DNA from: Sandaracinobacteroides sp041675905
GTDB lineage: Bacteria > Pseudomonadota > Alphaproteobacteria > Sphingomonadales > Sphingomonadaceae
DNA length: 64,000 nucleotides
Reading direction: 5' to 3'
NCBI GenBank assembly: GCA_041675905.1
Contig: JBAYSX010000013.1
Location: 1-64,000, forward strand
Shown: in pieces, positions 44,043 to 53,500 of the stretch
How the letters are laid out: the number at the start of each line of letters is the position of its first letter
Position numbering within the stretch: the stretch's first letter is position 1
The notes under the pieces: generated by a model
Seen by the model: the letters and a program-made list of their open reading frames with translations, nothing else
Database searches by the model: none
What the model was told of the DNA's origin: nothing
Made by a program: the position numbers and the translations under genes

Positions 44043-44657
44043 ATGAAAGACGTCTTCGTTGATAATGACACCAGCTTGCAAGCGAGTGGTAGCGATTTCG
44101 GGAACGGCGCTGCCGTAGAGGCTTTGCCCGCGGATGCAGGTGCCGGAGTCGTTGCCGGTCAGGTCAAGTGGTTTGACGGCGTACGGGGCTACGGATTTAT
44201 GGTGCCCGAGGATGGCGGCGGGGACGTTCTCGTCCATTACAATCTGCTGACGCCGTACGGGCGTAAAACCCTGCCCGAAGGAACACGGGTAATTGCAACT
44301 GTGCGGGCCGGAGCGCGTGGCCGGCAGGCGCAATCTTTGCTTTCCATCGATTTGTCCACGGCGACAGGCCCTGATGCGGATCGCATCGAGCGTAATAACG
44401 CCAATCGGGTGGACCCGCTGAAATTTATCGATCAGGCGGGGGGTTTTGAGCCTGTGACGGTGCGCTGGTTCAATCGCGCACGCGGCTACGGCTTTCTGCT
44501 GGCCAGCGACGCGCAGACGCAGATTTTCGTCCATATGGAGACAGTTCGACGCGGTGGTTTCGAGACGCTGACACCAGGTCAAGGACTTCAGGCGCGGGTC
44601 TTTCACGGTCCGAAAGGCGATCTGGCTGTCGTTGTGGCAGCCCCGGTCTCATCCTGA
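44043..44657 (+). CDS. Cold-shock protein with two cold-shock domains
   Basis: The 204-residue protein has a polar N-terminus (residues 1-38) and two OB-fold cold-shock domains. The first (about residues 39-105) has QVKWFDGVRGYGFM and VLVHYNLL; the second (about 138-204) has VRWFNRARGYGFLL and IFVHMETV. Both RNP1 and RNP2 motifs are present, so both should bind single-stranded RNA or DNA. Double-domain proteins of this type are common in alphaproteobacteria. GGGAG precedes the ATG. The DUF192 gene begins two bases after the stop and may be co-transcribed. Confidence 0.88.
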   Translation: MKDVFVDNDTSLQASGSDFGNGAAVEALPADAGAGVVAGQVKWFDGVRGYGFMVPEDGGGDVLVHYNLLTPYGRKTLPEGTRVIATVRAGARGRQAQSLLSIDLSTATGPDADRIERNNANRVDPLKFIDQAGGFEPVTVRWFNRARGYGFLLASDAQTQIFVHMETVRRGGFETLTPGQGLQARVFHGPKGDLAVVVAAPVSS

Positions 44658-44659
44658 AT

Positions 44660-45130
44660 ATGCGTCGCGGATTGAGGCTGCTCGCGACCGCTATACTGGT
44701 GACCGCCGCTGCATCCGTGCACACTGCGCCTCTGGCAACGGTCGAGGGGCAACCGCAGACGGGTTTGCGGGAAATTCCGTTGGTGATCCGCACTGCGGAC
44801 GGCGGTGTGCACCGCTATCGGGTGGAAGTGGCGGAAACGGCGCAACAGCAGGCAACCGGCATGATGTTTCGCACGGAAATGCCTCGTGATCATGGCATGT
44901 TGTTCCCGATGCGCCCTGCGCGCGTTGCTACATTCTACATGCGCAACACCTTGGTACCACTCGATATTATCTTCATTGCGACAGATAACAGGGTGTTGAA
45001 TATAGGCGCCGGCAAGCCCCTGGATGAATCGATCGTGGCGTCCGATGGAGAAGCGGCGGCGGTTCTGGAACTCAACGCCGGGGAAGCCCAACGCATCGGA
45101 TTGCAACCGGGCGATCATATTGGCTGGTAG
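44660..45130 (+). CDS. Exported DUF192 protein
   Basis: The 156-residue protein has a signal peptide (RRGLRLLATAILVTAAASVHTA, cleavage near residue 23) and a full DUF192 domain: VEVAETAQQQATGMMFR, HGMLFPM, FYMRNTLVPLDIIFI and IGLQPGDHI. The domain is a small beta barrel found in the periplasm or archaeal cytoplasm, of unknown function. It lies directly after the cold-shock gene. Confidence 0.86.
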   Translation: MRRGLRLLATAILVTAAASVHTAPLATVEGQPQTGLREIPLVIRTADGGVHRYRVEVAETAQQQATGMMFRTEMPRDHGMLFPMRPARVATFYMRNTLVPLDIIFIATDNRVLNIGAGKPLDESIVASDGEAAAVLELNAGEAQRIGLQPGDHIGW

Positions 45131-45161
45131 CAAGTGCTTGGCACCGGTGCGGCCAGGCGCT

Positions 45162-45548
45162 ATGGGCAAATATATGGGCTTTAATATCTTCACCTGGGAT
45201 AGCGGCAGCACATTGGGCACCTGGCTTGCCACGCGTCGCGGCACCGAAGTCGGTCAGGATGGCGACGGCAATCGCTATTATGAATCAAGGGATGGCGCCA
45301 AACGCTGGGTAATTTATGCCGTCGATAATGATTCCAGCCGCGTACCGCCGGAGTGGCACGGCTGGCTGCACCGGACGCGCAAATCCCTGCCCACCGAAAC
45401 GCCGCTGCCAGTGAAGGCGTGGGAAAAACCATGGCGTCCGAACCCGACGGGTACGGCCCATCCCGATCTCCCGTCCGGCGCGTTGGCGGCGGGCGGCGTG
45501 CGTCAGCCGTCCTCGGCTGACTATCGCGCCTGGACCCCGGAAGACTGA
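45162..45548 (+). CDS. NADH:ubiquinone oxidoreductase accessory subunit, NDUFA12 family
   Basis: The 128-residue protein has NIFTWDSGSTLGTWLATRR, GRNYYE-like GNRYYESR, and the conserved block RWVIYAVDNDSSRVPPEWHGWLH, matching the B17.2/NDUFA12 subunit that binds the side of complex I. It is found in mitochondria and alphaproteobacteria. ATG at 45162 or at 45174 could be the start; the first is used. It is followed by the mlaD-type gene after 11 bases. The main nuo operon is not in the window. Confidence 0.85.
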   Translation: MGKYMGFNIFTWDSGSTLGTWLATRRGTEVGQDGDGNRYYESRDGAKRWVIYAVDNDSSRVPPEWHGWLHRTRKSLPTETPLPVKAWEKPWRPNPTGTAHPDLPSGALAAGGVRQPSSADYRAWTPED

Positions 45549-45559
45549 GGGAAAGTCGC

Positions 45560-46033
45560 TTGGCGCTATTGAAGGAACATGTTGCCGAAGCGTTGGTCGG
45601 CTTGCTGGTGCTGTTGTTTGCTGCATGGTTCGCTTTCTATGCGTTGGAGCGGAGCAGCGGCATTGGTGTTGATCGCTATACCGTAACGGCGCGCTTTCCC
45701 AATGCGGCGGGCATCGATGTGGGCTCCGATGTGCGTGTTTCAGGCATGAAAGTCGGCACGGTGACTTCCCAGACGCTTGATCCGGTCACCTGGCAAGCGG
45801 TTCTGACTTTCGCTGTCGATTCGAAACTGAAATTGCCGGCGGACAGCTCTGCGGCGATATCTTCTGATGGTCTGCTTGGCGGCGCGCATATCGCTCTTAT
45901 TCCCGGCGGCGATCCTGAGCCACTGATGCCCGGCGACGAGATTATCGACACGCAGGGCGCGACCGATTTGATGGGCCTGATCGGCTCGTTCATCAACCGG
46001 AGCGGTGGCGACAGCGGTTCCAGGGGCGAATGA
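45560..46033 (+). CDS. mlaD: MlaD-family (MCE domain) lipid-transport protein
   Basis: The 157-residue protein has one N-terminal helix (ALVGLLVLLFAAWFAFY, residues 11-27) and a single MCE domain (about residues 40-118) with FPNAAGIDVGSDVRVSGMKVG. MlaD forms a periplasmic hexamer that ferries phospholipids between membranes, working with MlaE/MlaF, which are not in this window. The start is TTG with GGGAAA before it, the only in-frame choice that keeps the helix. It overlaps the DUF2155 gene by four bases. Confidence 0.85.
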   Translation: MALLKEHVAEALVGLLVLLFAAWFAFYALERSSGIGVDRYTVTARFPNAAGIDVGSDVRVSGMKVGTVTSQTLDPVTWQAVLTFAVDSKLKLPADSSAAISSDGLLGGAHIALIPGGDPEPLMPGDEIIDTQGATDLMGLIGSFINRSGGDSGSRGE

Positions 46034-46548
46034 TGCGCCGGAACGTGGTGGCCGGACTCCTTTTACTGGCCGCGCTTCCCGCCAATTCCCAGGAAACCGC
46101 CCCCGAAAAGCCTCTGGCGGCAGATGACGCTCGTGTTGCGGTGATCGGTGCGCTGGACAAGCGACATGGCACATCCGCGGAATTCATTCTGAAGCCGGGC
46201 GAAAACTTTGAATTCGGCCGGCTGCGTGGAATCCTGCGCACCTGCGAAACCACCGCGCCCTGGGAGCAACGGCAATCCGGCGCGTTTGTGCAGATAGTCG
46301 AAACGCCTTTACCACGGACCCGCCGGGAAAATCCGCAGCCGCGCACGGTATTTTCCGGTTGGCTATTCGCCGAATCCCCGTCGCTTAATCCGATGGCGCA
46401 CCCGACTTACGACGTCTGGCTCAAAAGCTGCACGATGCATTTCCCGGATGGCCCCGCTTCGGCCAGTGCCGATGGCTCGGCGAAAGCCTCCGGCGTCTCG
46501 CCCAGCGGACAGGCCAGGTCGACGACCACGGATGGCACGACGAACTGA
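46030..46548 (+). CDS. Exported DUF2155 protein with an extended tail
   Basis: The 172-residue protein has a signal peptide (VVAGLLLLAALPANS, cleavage near residue 20) and a DUF2155 domain (about residues 35-134) with the pattern C...W...PTYDVWLKSC that normally ends the family. Residues 135-172 are a Ser/Ala/Thr/Gly-rich tail lying wholly within the aat gene on the other strand. Function is unknown; linkage to NDUFA12, mlaD and aat is typical of sphingomonads. Start 46030 lies in an ATGA overlap with mlaD. Confidence 0.85.
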   Translation: MMRRNVVAGLLLLAALPANSQETAPEKPLAADDARVAVIGALDKRHGTSAEFILKPGENFEFGRLRGILRTCETTAPWEQRQSGAFVQIVETPLPRTRRENPQPRTVFSGWLFAESPSLNPMAHPTYDVWLKSCTMHFPDGPASASADGSAKASGVSPSGQARSTTTDGTTN

Positions 46549-47192
46549 TCCAGACCCAGAGCGCGGGGCAGGGCATCCCAGTCGCCGTCCGCCGCCACTG
46601 CTTCTCGCAGCAATGTCAGATATTGGCCCCGGCGCACTTCCTTTCCTCCGAAGCTTGCCAGATGCGCCGTCAGAAACTGGGTGTCGAGCAGACGGAAACT
46701 TCCTGCCCGTAAACGTGCAACCAGATGCGCCAACGCTGCCTTGCTGGCGTCGGTCGCGCGGCTGAACATGCTTTCGCCGAAAAAGCTGCCGCCGATTCTT
46801 ACCCCATACAGGCCGCCAACCAGCCGCCCCGTTCGATCCCAGATTTCGACGGAATGTGCGTGTCCCTCGAAATGCAGGCGGGTATAGGCATCCAGAATGA
46901 CCGGATTGATCCAGCTCTGCTGACGACCGGCGGCGCTTGCGGCGCAGGAACGGATGACCGCGCCGAACGCCAGATCGCTGCTGTGGAAGAAACGTTCCTG
47001 TTTCAGGGTCTTGGCTAACGAACGGGGCAGATGAAAGTCTTCCAGCGGCAATATGCCCCGTCGTCGTGGCTCGACCCAGAAAATATCCTCGGCTTCGCGC
47101 GTGTCGGCCATAGGAAACAGGCCGGCGGTATAGGCCCGGAGCAGGGTGCCGGTATCCAGCCGGCGTAATTCATGGCGACTCAGGCGATCCAT
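46407..47192 (-). CDS. aat: Leucyl/phenylalanyl-tRNA--protein transferase
   Basis: The 261-residue enzyme adds Leu or Phe to proteins with N-terminal Arg or Lys, marking them for ClpAPS. LLRAYTAGLFPMAD, FWVEPRRRGILP and the GGLYGVRIGGSFFGESMFS block are highly diagnostic. ATG at 47192 is used; the frame is open to 47312. The last 142 bases overlap the end of the DUF2155 gene. Its substrate partner clpS is only about 1.8 kb away, separated by the Do-type protease gene. Confidence 0.93.
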   Translation of the reverse strand: MDRLSRHELRRLDTGTLLRAYTAGLFPMADTREAEDIFWVEPRRRGILPLEDFHLPRSLAKTLKQERFFHSSDLAFGAVIRSCAASAAGRQQSWINPVILDAYTRLHFEGHAHSVEIWDRTGRLVGGLYGVRIGGSFFGESMFSRATDASKAALAHLVARLRAGSFRLLDTQFLTAHLASFGGKEVRRGQYLTLLREAVAADGDWDALPRALGLDQFVVPSVVVDLACPLGETPEAFAEPSALAEAGPSGKCIVQLLSQTS

Positions 47193-47423
47193 CGGAACCG
47201 CTCGCCACAGTCTGCCGACTCTTGCGCTATCGCCATTCCCCGTTCCCTCATTCGATACCGCATCCTTTGCAATTGCCGTTACCGTGACAAGCGGCAATAA
47301 AATAAAATTCACGCCTGTGCGTTAAGCAGTGCTTCAGCGGCGATGAAGTCCTTGTTAACAGCGTGGCCAGCGTTCACAGTCTGTGTGTCCGGTCGGCAAA
47401 GAAAAACGGGAAAGGGATAGTGG

Positions 47424-48908
47424 ATGAAGGCAGGTGGCGTTGCACTACTGACAGCGGGGATTGCAGCGGGAGTGGCGCTCGCGTTGTCCGTCAATAGCTG
47501 GCAGGAAAGCGGCAACGCCGTGGCGCAGGTCGCGGCGCAACTGGCCCGGGAAGCCGGTGCCGAAGGTCCGCGCTATGTGCCCGGAACATCCAATGAAATC
47601 ACCCTGTCTTTTGCACCGGTTGCCCGTCGCGTGCAGCCTGCCGTCGTCAATATTTTCACCGCGCGGGTTGTGCGTCAGCGCGGGTCGCTAAGTCCCTTCT
47701 TTTCCGTATTCGATTCCGAGCCGCGGGTGGCCAACTCGCTGGGTTCGGGCGTGATTGTTGACGGCAAGGGACTGATCGTCACCAATAACCATGTCGTGCA
47801 AGGTGCGGAACAGATTGTCGTCGTGCTGGCTGACCGGCGCGAATATCCGGCGAAGGTTGTTTTCTCGGAGGCCAAGCTCGACCTCGCCCTGCTTAAGGTG
47901 GATCCGAAGGGAGACGAATTACCCACGGCCCGACTCGGCGATAGCGATCGGGCGCAGGTAGGCGATCTGGTGCTGGCGGTAGGTAACCCGTTCGGCGTCG
48001 GCCAGACGGTTACGCAAGGAATTGTGTCGGCCGTTGCGCGTACGGGGATCGGGGTTTCCGATGCGCAATTTTTCATCCAGACGGATGCTTCGATCAACCA
48101 GGGCAATAGTGGGGGGGCGCTGGTCGCCATGAATGGCGATGTTGTCGGCATCAATACGGCCATCCTGACCGGCGGGCAGAACGGCGGCTCGATTGGCCTG
48201 GGCTTTGCCGTGCCGTCGAACATGGTGAAAATTTTCATGCGCGCCGCCGAATCCGGCAAGATGGTGACATCCTGGATCGGCGCCGAAGGCGAGGCACTGG
48301 CGGCGGATACGGCGAAGGCCGCCGGTCTGGATCGCCCGGCGGGCGCCTTGCTGACCGGGGTTACAGCCGGATCGCCGGCGGCAAAGGCTGGTTTGCGGCC
48401 TGGCGATATCGTTTATGCTATTGACGGCAAGGAAGTGCTTGATCCGTCCTCTTTGCGCTACCGGATCTCCAGCCTGCCGGTCGGCAGTTCGGTGACTTTG
48501 ACGGTCATCCGCAATCGTCAGGCAATGAATGTGTCGCTGACGCTGGTGGCTCCGCCCGAAAATCCGCCCCGGCAACTGACGCAACTACCGGCGGGCAGCA
48601 TCCTGGCCGGCATTTCCATCGCCAACCTGTCACCGGCGCTGGCTCAGGAACTGGGGGCAGGTTTGCCGGAAAAAGGCGTGGTCGTAGTGGAAGTGCCGCG
48701 CGGCGCGCCCGCCGCACGCACCGGTTTCCCGCGCCCCGGTGATATTGTGGAAAGCGTGAACGGAGAGAGTGTCGATTCCGTAAATGATCTGCGCGATGCC
48801 GTTTCCGGTAGCCCGAACCGCACCCTTTTCGGCATCGACCGGGGGGGGCAGCGGGTGGAATGTCTGTTCCAGGCGCCGCGTACCTTTGCCTGCAGGGCTG
48901 CGGCATAA
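47424..48908 (+). CDS. Periplasmic Do/DegP-type serine protease
   Basis: The 494-residue protein has an N-terminal helix or signal (residues 5-22), a trypsin-like domain with His123 (NNHV), Asp153 (LDLALL) and Ser229 (GNSGGA), and two PDZ domains (about 270-360 and 395-485). DegP/DegQ-type enzymes degrade misfolded envelope proteins. The short region before the triad lacks the DegP Q-linker seen in E. coli. AAAGGGA precedes the ATG. It stands between convergent or divergent neighbours and is likely monocistronic, ended by the hairpin at 48920-48950. Confidence 0.93.
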   Translation: MKAGGVALLTAGIAAGVALALSVNSWQESGNAVAQVAAQLAREAGAEGPRYVPGTSNEITLSFAPVARRVQPAVVNIFTARVVRQRGSLSPFFSVFDSEPRVANSLGSGVIVDGKGLIVTNNHVVQGAEQIVVVLADRREYPAKVVFSEAKLDLALLKVDPKGDELPTARLGDSDRAQVGDLVLAVGNPFGVGQTVTQGIVSAVARTGIGVSDAQFFIQTDASINQGNSGGALVAMNGDVVGINTAILTGGQNGGSIGLGFAVPSNMVKIFMRAAESGKMVTSWIGAEGEALAADTAKAAGLDRPAGALLTGVTAGSPAAKAGLRPGDIVYAIDGKEVLDPSSLRYRISSLPVGSSVTLTVIRNRQAMNVSLTLVAPPENPPRQLTQLPAGSILAGISIANLSPALAQELGAGLPEKGVVVVEVPRGAPAARTGFPRPGDIVESVNGESVDSVNDLRDAVSGSPNRTLFGIDRGGQRVECLFQAPRTFACRAAA

Positions 48909-48919
48909 TGCTGCTTTTC

Positions 48920-48950
48920 GATCCCGCTTTCCGTTGAAGGGAGCGGGATC
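48920..48950. terminator. Bidirectional terminator between the protease gene and clpS
   Basis: GATCCCGCT at 48920-48928 and AGCGGGATC at 48942-48950 form a perfect 9-bp stem with a 13-base loop, in the 51 bases between two converging genes. A plus-strand tail of AGTTTC is weak; minus-strand tail CGAAAAGC is not T-rich. Confidence 0.6.
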
Positions 48951-48959
48951 AGTTTCAAA

Positions 48960-49316
48960 TCAGGCTTTTTCCAGCGTGCATTGCAGCGGATGCTGATGCT
49001 GTTTGGCGAAATCCATCACCTGGTTGACCTTGGTTTCCGCCACTTCATAAGTAAAAATGCCGCAAACGCCCACGCCACGTTGGTGCACATGGAGCATCAC
49101 GCGTGTCGCATCTTCGAGGCTCATGCGAAAAAACCGCTGGAGCACATGAACCACAAACTCCATGGGCGTATAATCATCGTTCAGTAACAGAACCTTATAC
49201 GGTGAGGGTTTGCGCGTGGCCGTGCGGGTGCGCGTGGCGACGCCCGTTGTCGTACCGCCGCCGGTATCCGCGCCATCCTCTGGTCCGGCGTAAATTAGCT
49301 GTATCAACCTGATCAT
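48960..49316 (-). CDS. clpS: ClpS adaptor of ClpAP
   Basis: The 118-residue protein has a flexible N-terminus (residues 1-38, rich in Gly/Thr/Arg) and the ClpS core: YKVLLLNDDYTPMEFVV with the Asn-Asp-Asp substrate pocket, and VMLHVHQRGVGVCG. It delivers N-degron proteins, such as those made by Aat, to ClpAP. ATG at 49316 is the only in-frame ATG upstream; GGAAGG lies too close to it, so a TTG three codons in is possible. A small hairpin (AGCCG/CGGCT, about 49345-49361) lies in the leader. Confidence 0.93.
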   Translation of the reverse strand: MIRLIQLIYAGPEDGADTGGGTTTGVATRTRTATRKPSPYKVLLLNDDYTPMEFVVHVLQRFFRMSLEDATRVMLHVHQRGVGVCGIFTYEVAETKVNQVMDFAKQHQHPLQCTLEKA

Positions 49317-49395
49317 GCCTTCCGCTGTCTCAGCCCTTCAGAGCCGAATAGTACGGCTGCAGACCAAAATATCGGAAGCAGCCCCCTTGTTGCAA

Positions 49396-49411
49396 GCCAC
49401 ATGCCTGTGGC
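49396..49411. repeat. Inverted repeat in the clpS/efflux divergent region
   Basis: GCCACA at 49396-49401 and TGTGGC at 49406-49411 are perfect 6-bp arms around TGCC, in the 203 bases between divergent clpS and the RND adaptor gene. It could be an operator of a TetR-type regulator, but none is encoded nearby. The rest of 49317-49519 holds no gene. Confidence 0.3.
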
Positions 49412-49519
49412 AGAGGCCCGTCGGTCACCGGTTAGCCTGGTGTTCCCGCCGATAGATCCGGGGGAAATGTATCCGACACGGCGTATCCGTCGTGGATATC
49501 TGTATCGGAGCCGTGGACG

Positions 49520-50569
49520 TTGAGAGTATCGGTTAGCGCGTTTTTCGCATTTCTGCTGATCTTCATGGTTGCGGCCTGTTCGCGGGGCGATGCGAATGGC
49601 AAGACGGGTGGCAGATCGCCGCCGGAAGTTGTCGTGGGCACCGTGCATTCGGCGGAACTGGTCAACAGTATCGAGGCGATCGGCACGGCGCGGGCTAACG
49701 AGCAAGCCGATCTGAATTCCACCGTTACCGAACGGATTGCGAAGGTGAATTTCGCCGATGGCGCTTATGTTCCAAAGGGCGCGGTGATCGCTGAACTGGT
49801 TCGCACCGCTCAGGGCGCCAGCCTGACGGAAAGCGAGGCGCGCCTTCGAGAAGCCGAGCAGCAACTGGCCCGGCTGAAGCAATTACAAAAGCAGGGTTTT
49901 GCCACCCGCGCCCGTATCGATGAACAGCAAGCCGCCGTCGATGTGGCGCGCGCCCAGTCCGCGTCCGCCCGCTCGGATATTGGCGACCGGGTAATCCGCG
50001 CGCCATTTTCCGGCTGGCTGTCCCTGCGGCGGATTTCACCCGGCAGCGTGGTGAATGCCGGCACCACCATTGTCACCATTGTTGATCATAGCAAGATCAA
50101 GCTCGATTTTCCGGTGCCCGAAGTTTATTTGTCGGTTGTGAAACCGGGTCTCGCAATCGAGGCAAAAGCGGCGGCATGGCCCGATGAAATATTTCGCGGC
50201 AGCATTTCATCGGTCGATCCACTGATCGATCCGGTCAGTCGCGCGGCGACGGTGCGCGCCATGCTGCCCAATCCCGATCTGAAATTGCGGCCCGGTATGT
50301 TGATGACGGTCTCCATCCGTTCGCAGCCACGCAAGGCGTTGGTCGTGCCGGAACTGGCGGTGATCGGGGAGGGTAGCGGAGCGTATGTCTGGGCGGTGGA
50401 CGACAAGAATCATGCGGCGCGAAGAACCGTGGAAACCGGTGTCCGTCGCGATGGCATGATAGAGATTTTGCAGGGACTGGCCGAAGGTGAGCGGCTGGTG
50501 ATCGACGGGACGGTGAAAGTGCGCGGGGCCGGACCCATTACCCCGGCAGAGCCGGGGAAAACGGCGTGA
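49520..50569 (+). CDS. RND efflux periplasmic adaptor (MexA/AcrA-like)
   Basis: The 349-residue protein has a lipoprotein-type signal (LLIFMVAACSRG, Cys near residue 20), a lipoyl half (VTERIAKVNFADGAYV), a short coiled-coil hairpin (about residues 95-145), the second lipoyl half with VIRAPFSGWLSLRRISPG, and beta-barrel and membrane-proximal domains. It bridges an RND pump and an outer-membrane channel. The start is TTG, supported by GGAG nine bases before. It overlaps the pump gene by four bases (GTGA). Confidence 0.89.
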   Translation: MRVSVSAFFAFLLIFMVAACSRGDANGKTGGRSPPEVVVGTVHSAELVNSIEAIGTARANEQADLNSTVTERIAKVNFADGAYVPKGAVIAELVRTAQGASLTESEARLREAEQQLARLKQLQKQGFATRARIDEQQAAVDVARAQSASARSDIGDRVIRAPFSGWLSLRRISPGSVVNAGTTIVTIVDHSKIKLDFPVPEVYLSVVKPGLAIEAKAAAWPDEIFRGSISSVDPLIDPVSRAATVRAMLPNPDLKLRPGMLMTVSIRSQPRKALVVPELAVIGEGSGAYVWAVDDKNHAARRTVETGVRRDGMIEILQGLAEGERLVIDGTVKVRGAGPITPAEPGKTA

Positions 50570-53500
50570 TTCTCTCCGATATTTCTGTAAAAAGGCCCGT
50601 CTTCGCGGCGGTTATGTCTCTGCTTCTGCTCCTGGTCGGGGCCATTTCCTATAGCCGCCTGCCGGTGCGGGATTTGCCGGAAGTCGAGCCGCCTATCGTA
50701 TCGGTGCAGACCAATTATCGCGGGGCGAACGCCGGCGTTGTTGAAAATCGCATCACGCAGGTTCTGGAGGACCGCATATCGGGCATCGAGGGCATCGAAA
50801 TGGTCCGCTCCCGCTCCCGCGATGGCCGCTCAGATATCACCATCGAATTTTCAGCTGCCCGGGACATTGATGCTGCTGCCAATGATGTGCGGGATCGGGT
50901 TTCCGGCATTCTCGATAGTCTGCCGCAGGAATCGGACCCGCCGGAAATCAGCAAGGTGGATGTGGATTCGCAGCCGATTTTGTGGATGAGCCTGACCCAT
51001 CCCGAATGGACGGCAATGCAGTTGAGCGACTACGCCAACCGCGTGCTCGTGGATCGTTTTTCGGCGGTGAATGGCGTATCACGGGTGCGGGTGAGTGGCG
51101 ACAAGACGCCAGCCATGCGCGTGTGGCTGTCCCGGCAGAAACTGGCGGCTTTCGGGATGACTGCCGGCGATATTGAAGCCGCCTTGCGCCGGCAAAATGT
51201 CGAGCTGCCGGCCGGCCGGGTAGATGGCCAGGCCACGAACCTGACGGTGCGGATTAACCGCCAGTTCCTTACCGAACAGGATTTCTCCAACCTGGTCGTG
51301 ACACGCGCGGATGACGGCTACCTGGTGCGACTGGGCGATGTGGCGCGTGTCAGCCTCGAACCCGAAGATCGTTACAGCTTTTATCACAATAATGGGCGGT
51401 TGAGTGTAGGTCTGGGTGTCGTCCGGCAGTCGGGCGCGAACACCTTGCAGGTAGCAAACGACGTAAAGGCGGAAATGGTTGCGGTGCAGGAAATGCTGCC
51501 GCCCGGCATGGAAATTGCCGTCTCCAACGACACGTCGCTGTTCATCGATCGCGCCATCAACAATGTCTGGGTAACCCTGTTTGAAGCAGCGATTCTGGTG
51601 GTCGCAGTTATCTTTATTTTTCTTGGCTCAATGCGCGCGACGCTTATTCCGGCGGCAACCGTACCGATTTGCCTTATCGCAACCTTTGCTGTCCTGTTAT
51701 TGCTGGGCTATTCGCTCAATCTTCTTACCTTGCTGGCGTTCGTTCTGGCGATCGGGATTGTGGTGGATGATGCGATCGTCGTGCTCGAAAATATTTACTA
51801 TCGCATCGAACATGGCGAGCCGCCGCTGGTGGCGGCTTATCGGGGTGCGTCTCAGGTAGGATTTGCGGTTGTTGCAACGACCGTCGTTATTTGTGCAGTA
51901 TTTGTTCCACTTTATTTTATCGCCGGCAACACCGGTATGTTGTTCCGGGAATTGGCAGGCGCGATGATCGGCGCTATCGCCTTCTCCGGCTTTGTCGCCC
52001 TGACACTGACGCCGATGCTGTGCTCGAAATTTCTTCGCGCGGATACGGGCAAGAATCGCTTTTCCCGCTGGTTTGACCGGCAGTTTGCACGCGTATTGCG
52101 CCGCTATCGCGGCTTTCTGCAAAAAATCATCCACCGGCCCTGGCTGGTTTCGGGGGCAGCCCTCGCCATCGTTGGCGTGTTTCTATGGCTCGGCTCGACA
52201 TTGCCGTCCGAACTCGCGCCCGAAGAAGATGTGGGATATTTTTCGGTCAATGTTCTGGGGGCGGAAGGCACCGGCTATGAGCAGATGCTCACCTACATGC
52301 AGCGGCTGGAGGCAAAAGCGCTGGGCCTGATGGAAGAGGAGGGCGCGATCCGGCACCTGCTGGTGCGCGCACCTGCGACCTTCGGCGCGACCGAAGATTT
52401 CAATTCCGGCATGATGCTCGTTTTTCTCAAGCCCTGGGAGGAGCGCGATGTTTCCACCCGTGATCTCACCAATCGTTTTCAGAAAATGCTGGCGGAAGAT
52501 CCGCATGTTCGTGGCAACGCATCAATTCCCGGCAGTCTTGCGCGCGGGCGTGGCCGGCCGATCCAGTTTGTGATCGCAGGCTCCAGCTTCGAGGAACTGG
52601 CACGGGTGCGCGATGCAATTTTCGTTGCGGCCCGCGACCACTCCGGGCTGGTTGATCTGGATGCCGATTATCGCGAAACGAAACCGCAACTCGCGGTCGA
52701 TATCGACACCGCGCGGGCCGGTGATCTTGGCGTTCCCATTTCCGCCATCGGCCAAACGCTGGAAACGATGATGGGATCGCGTCGGGTGACGACCTTTATC
52801 GACCGTGGCGAGGAATATTATGTTGTGGTGCAGGCGGAAGATGAGGACCGCGCCACAGCCCAGGATCTGGGGAATATCTATGTGCGGTCGACAACCAGTG
52901 GAGAACTGGTGCCGCTGACGAGCCTGATTGCCGTGCGGGAGGTGGCCCAGGCGGGCGAACTTGGCCGCTTCAACAAATTGCGCGCCATCACCATCGAGGG
53001 CAATGTCGCTTCTGGTACGACGCTTGGGCAGGCGCTGGATTTCCTTGAAGCCGAGGCGATGAAGCATCCGGAAGTCGCCGCGATCGGCTATCGCGGTGAG
53101 AGCCAGGCGTTGCGACAAACAGGTTCCTCGCTATGGATCGTGCTGGGCCTGACCATCGTGCTGGTTTTCCTGGTGCTGGCGGCGCAGTTTGAAAGCTTCG
53201 TCCATCCGCTCGTCATTATTCTGACCGTTCCGCTGGCCGTGGGCGGCGGGGTGTTTGGACTATGGATCATGGGCGGCACCATCAATCTGTACAGTCAGGT
53301 TGGGATTGTGATGCTGGTAGGTCTGGCCGCCAAAAACGGTATTTTGATCGTGGAGTTTGCCAACCAGTTGCGGGATGACGGGGTGGAGTTCACCGAGGCG
53401 ATTATCGAGGCGTCCGAACGGCGGCTGCGTCCTGTTCTGATGACATCAATTGCCACTATCGCCGGCGCCGTCCCCCTGATGCTGGCCTCGGGCGCCGGGG

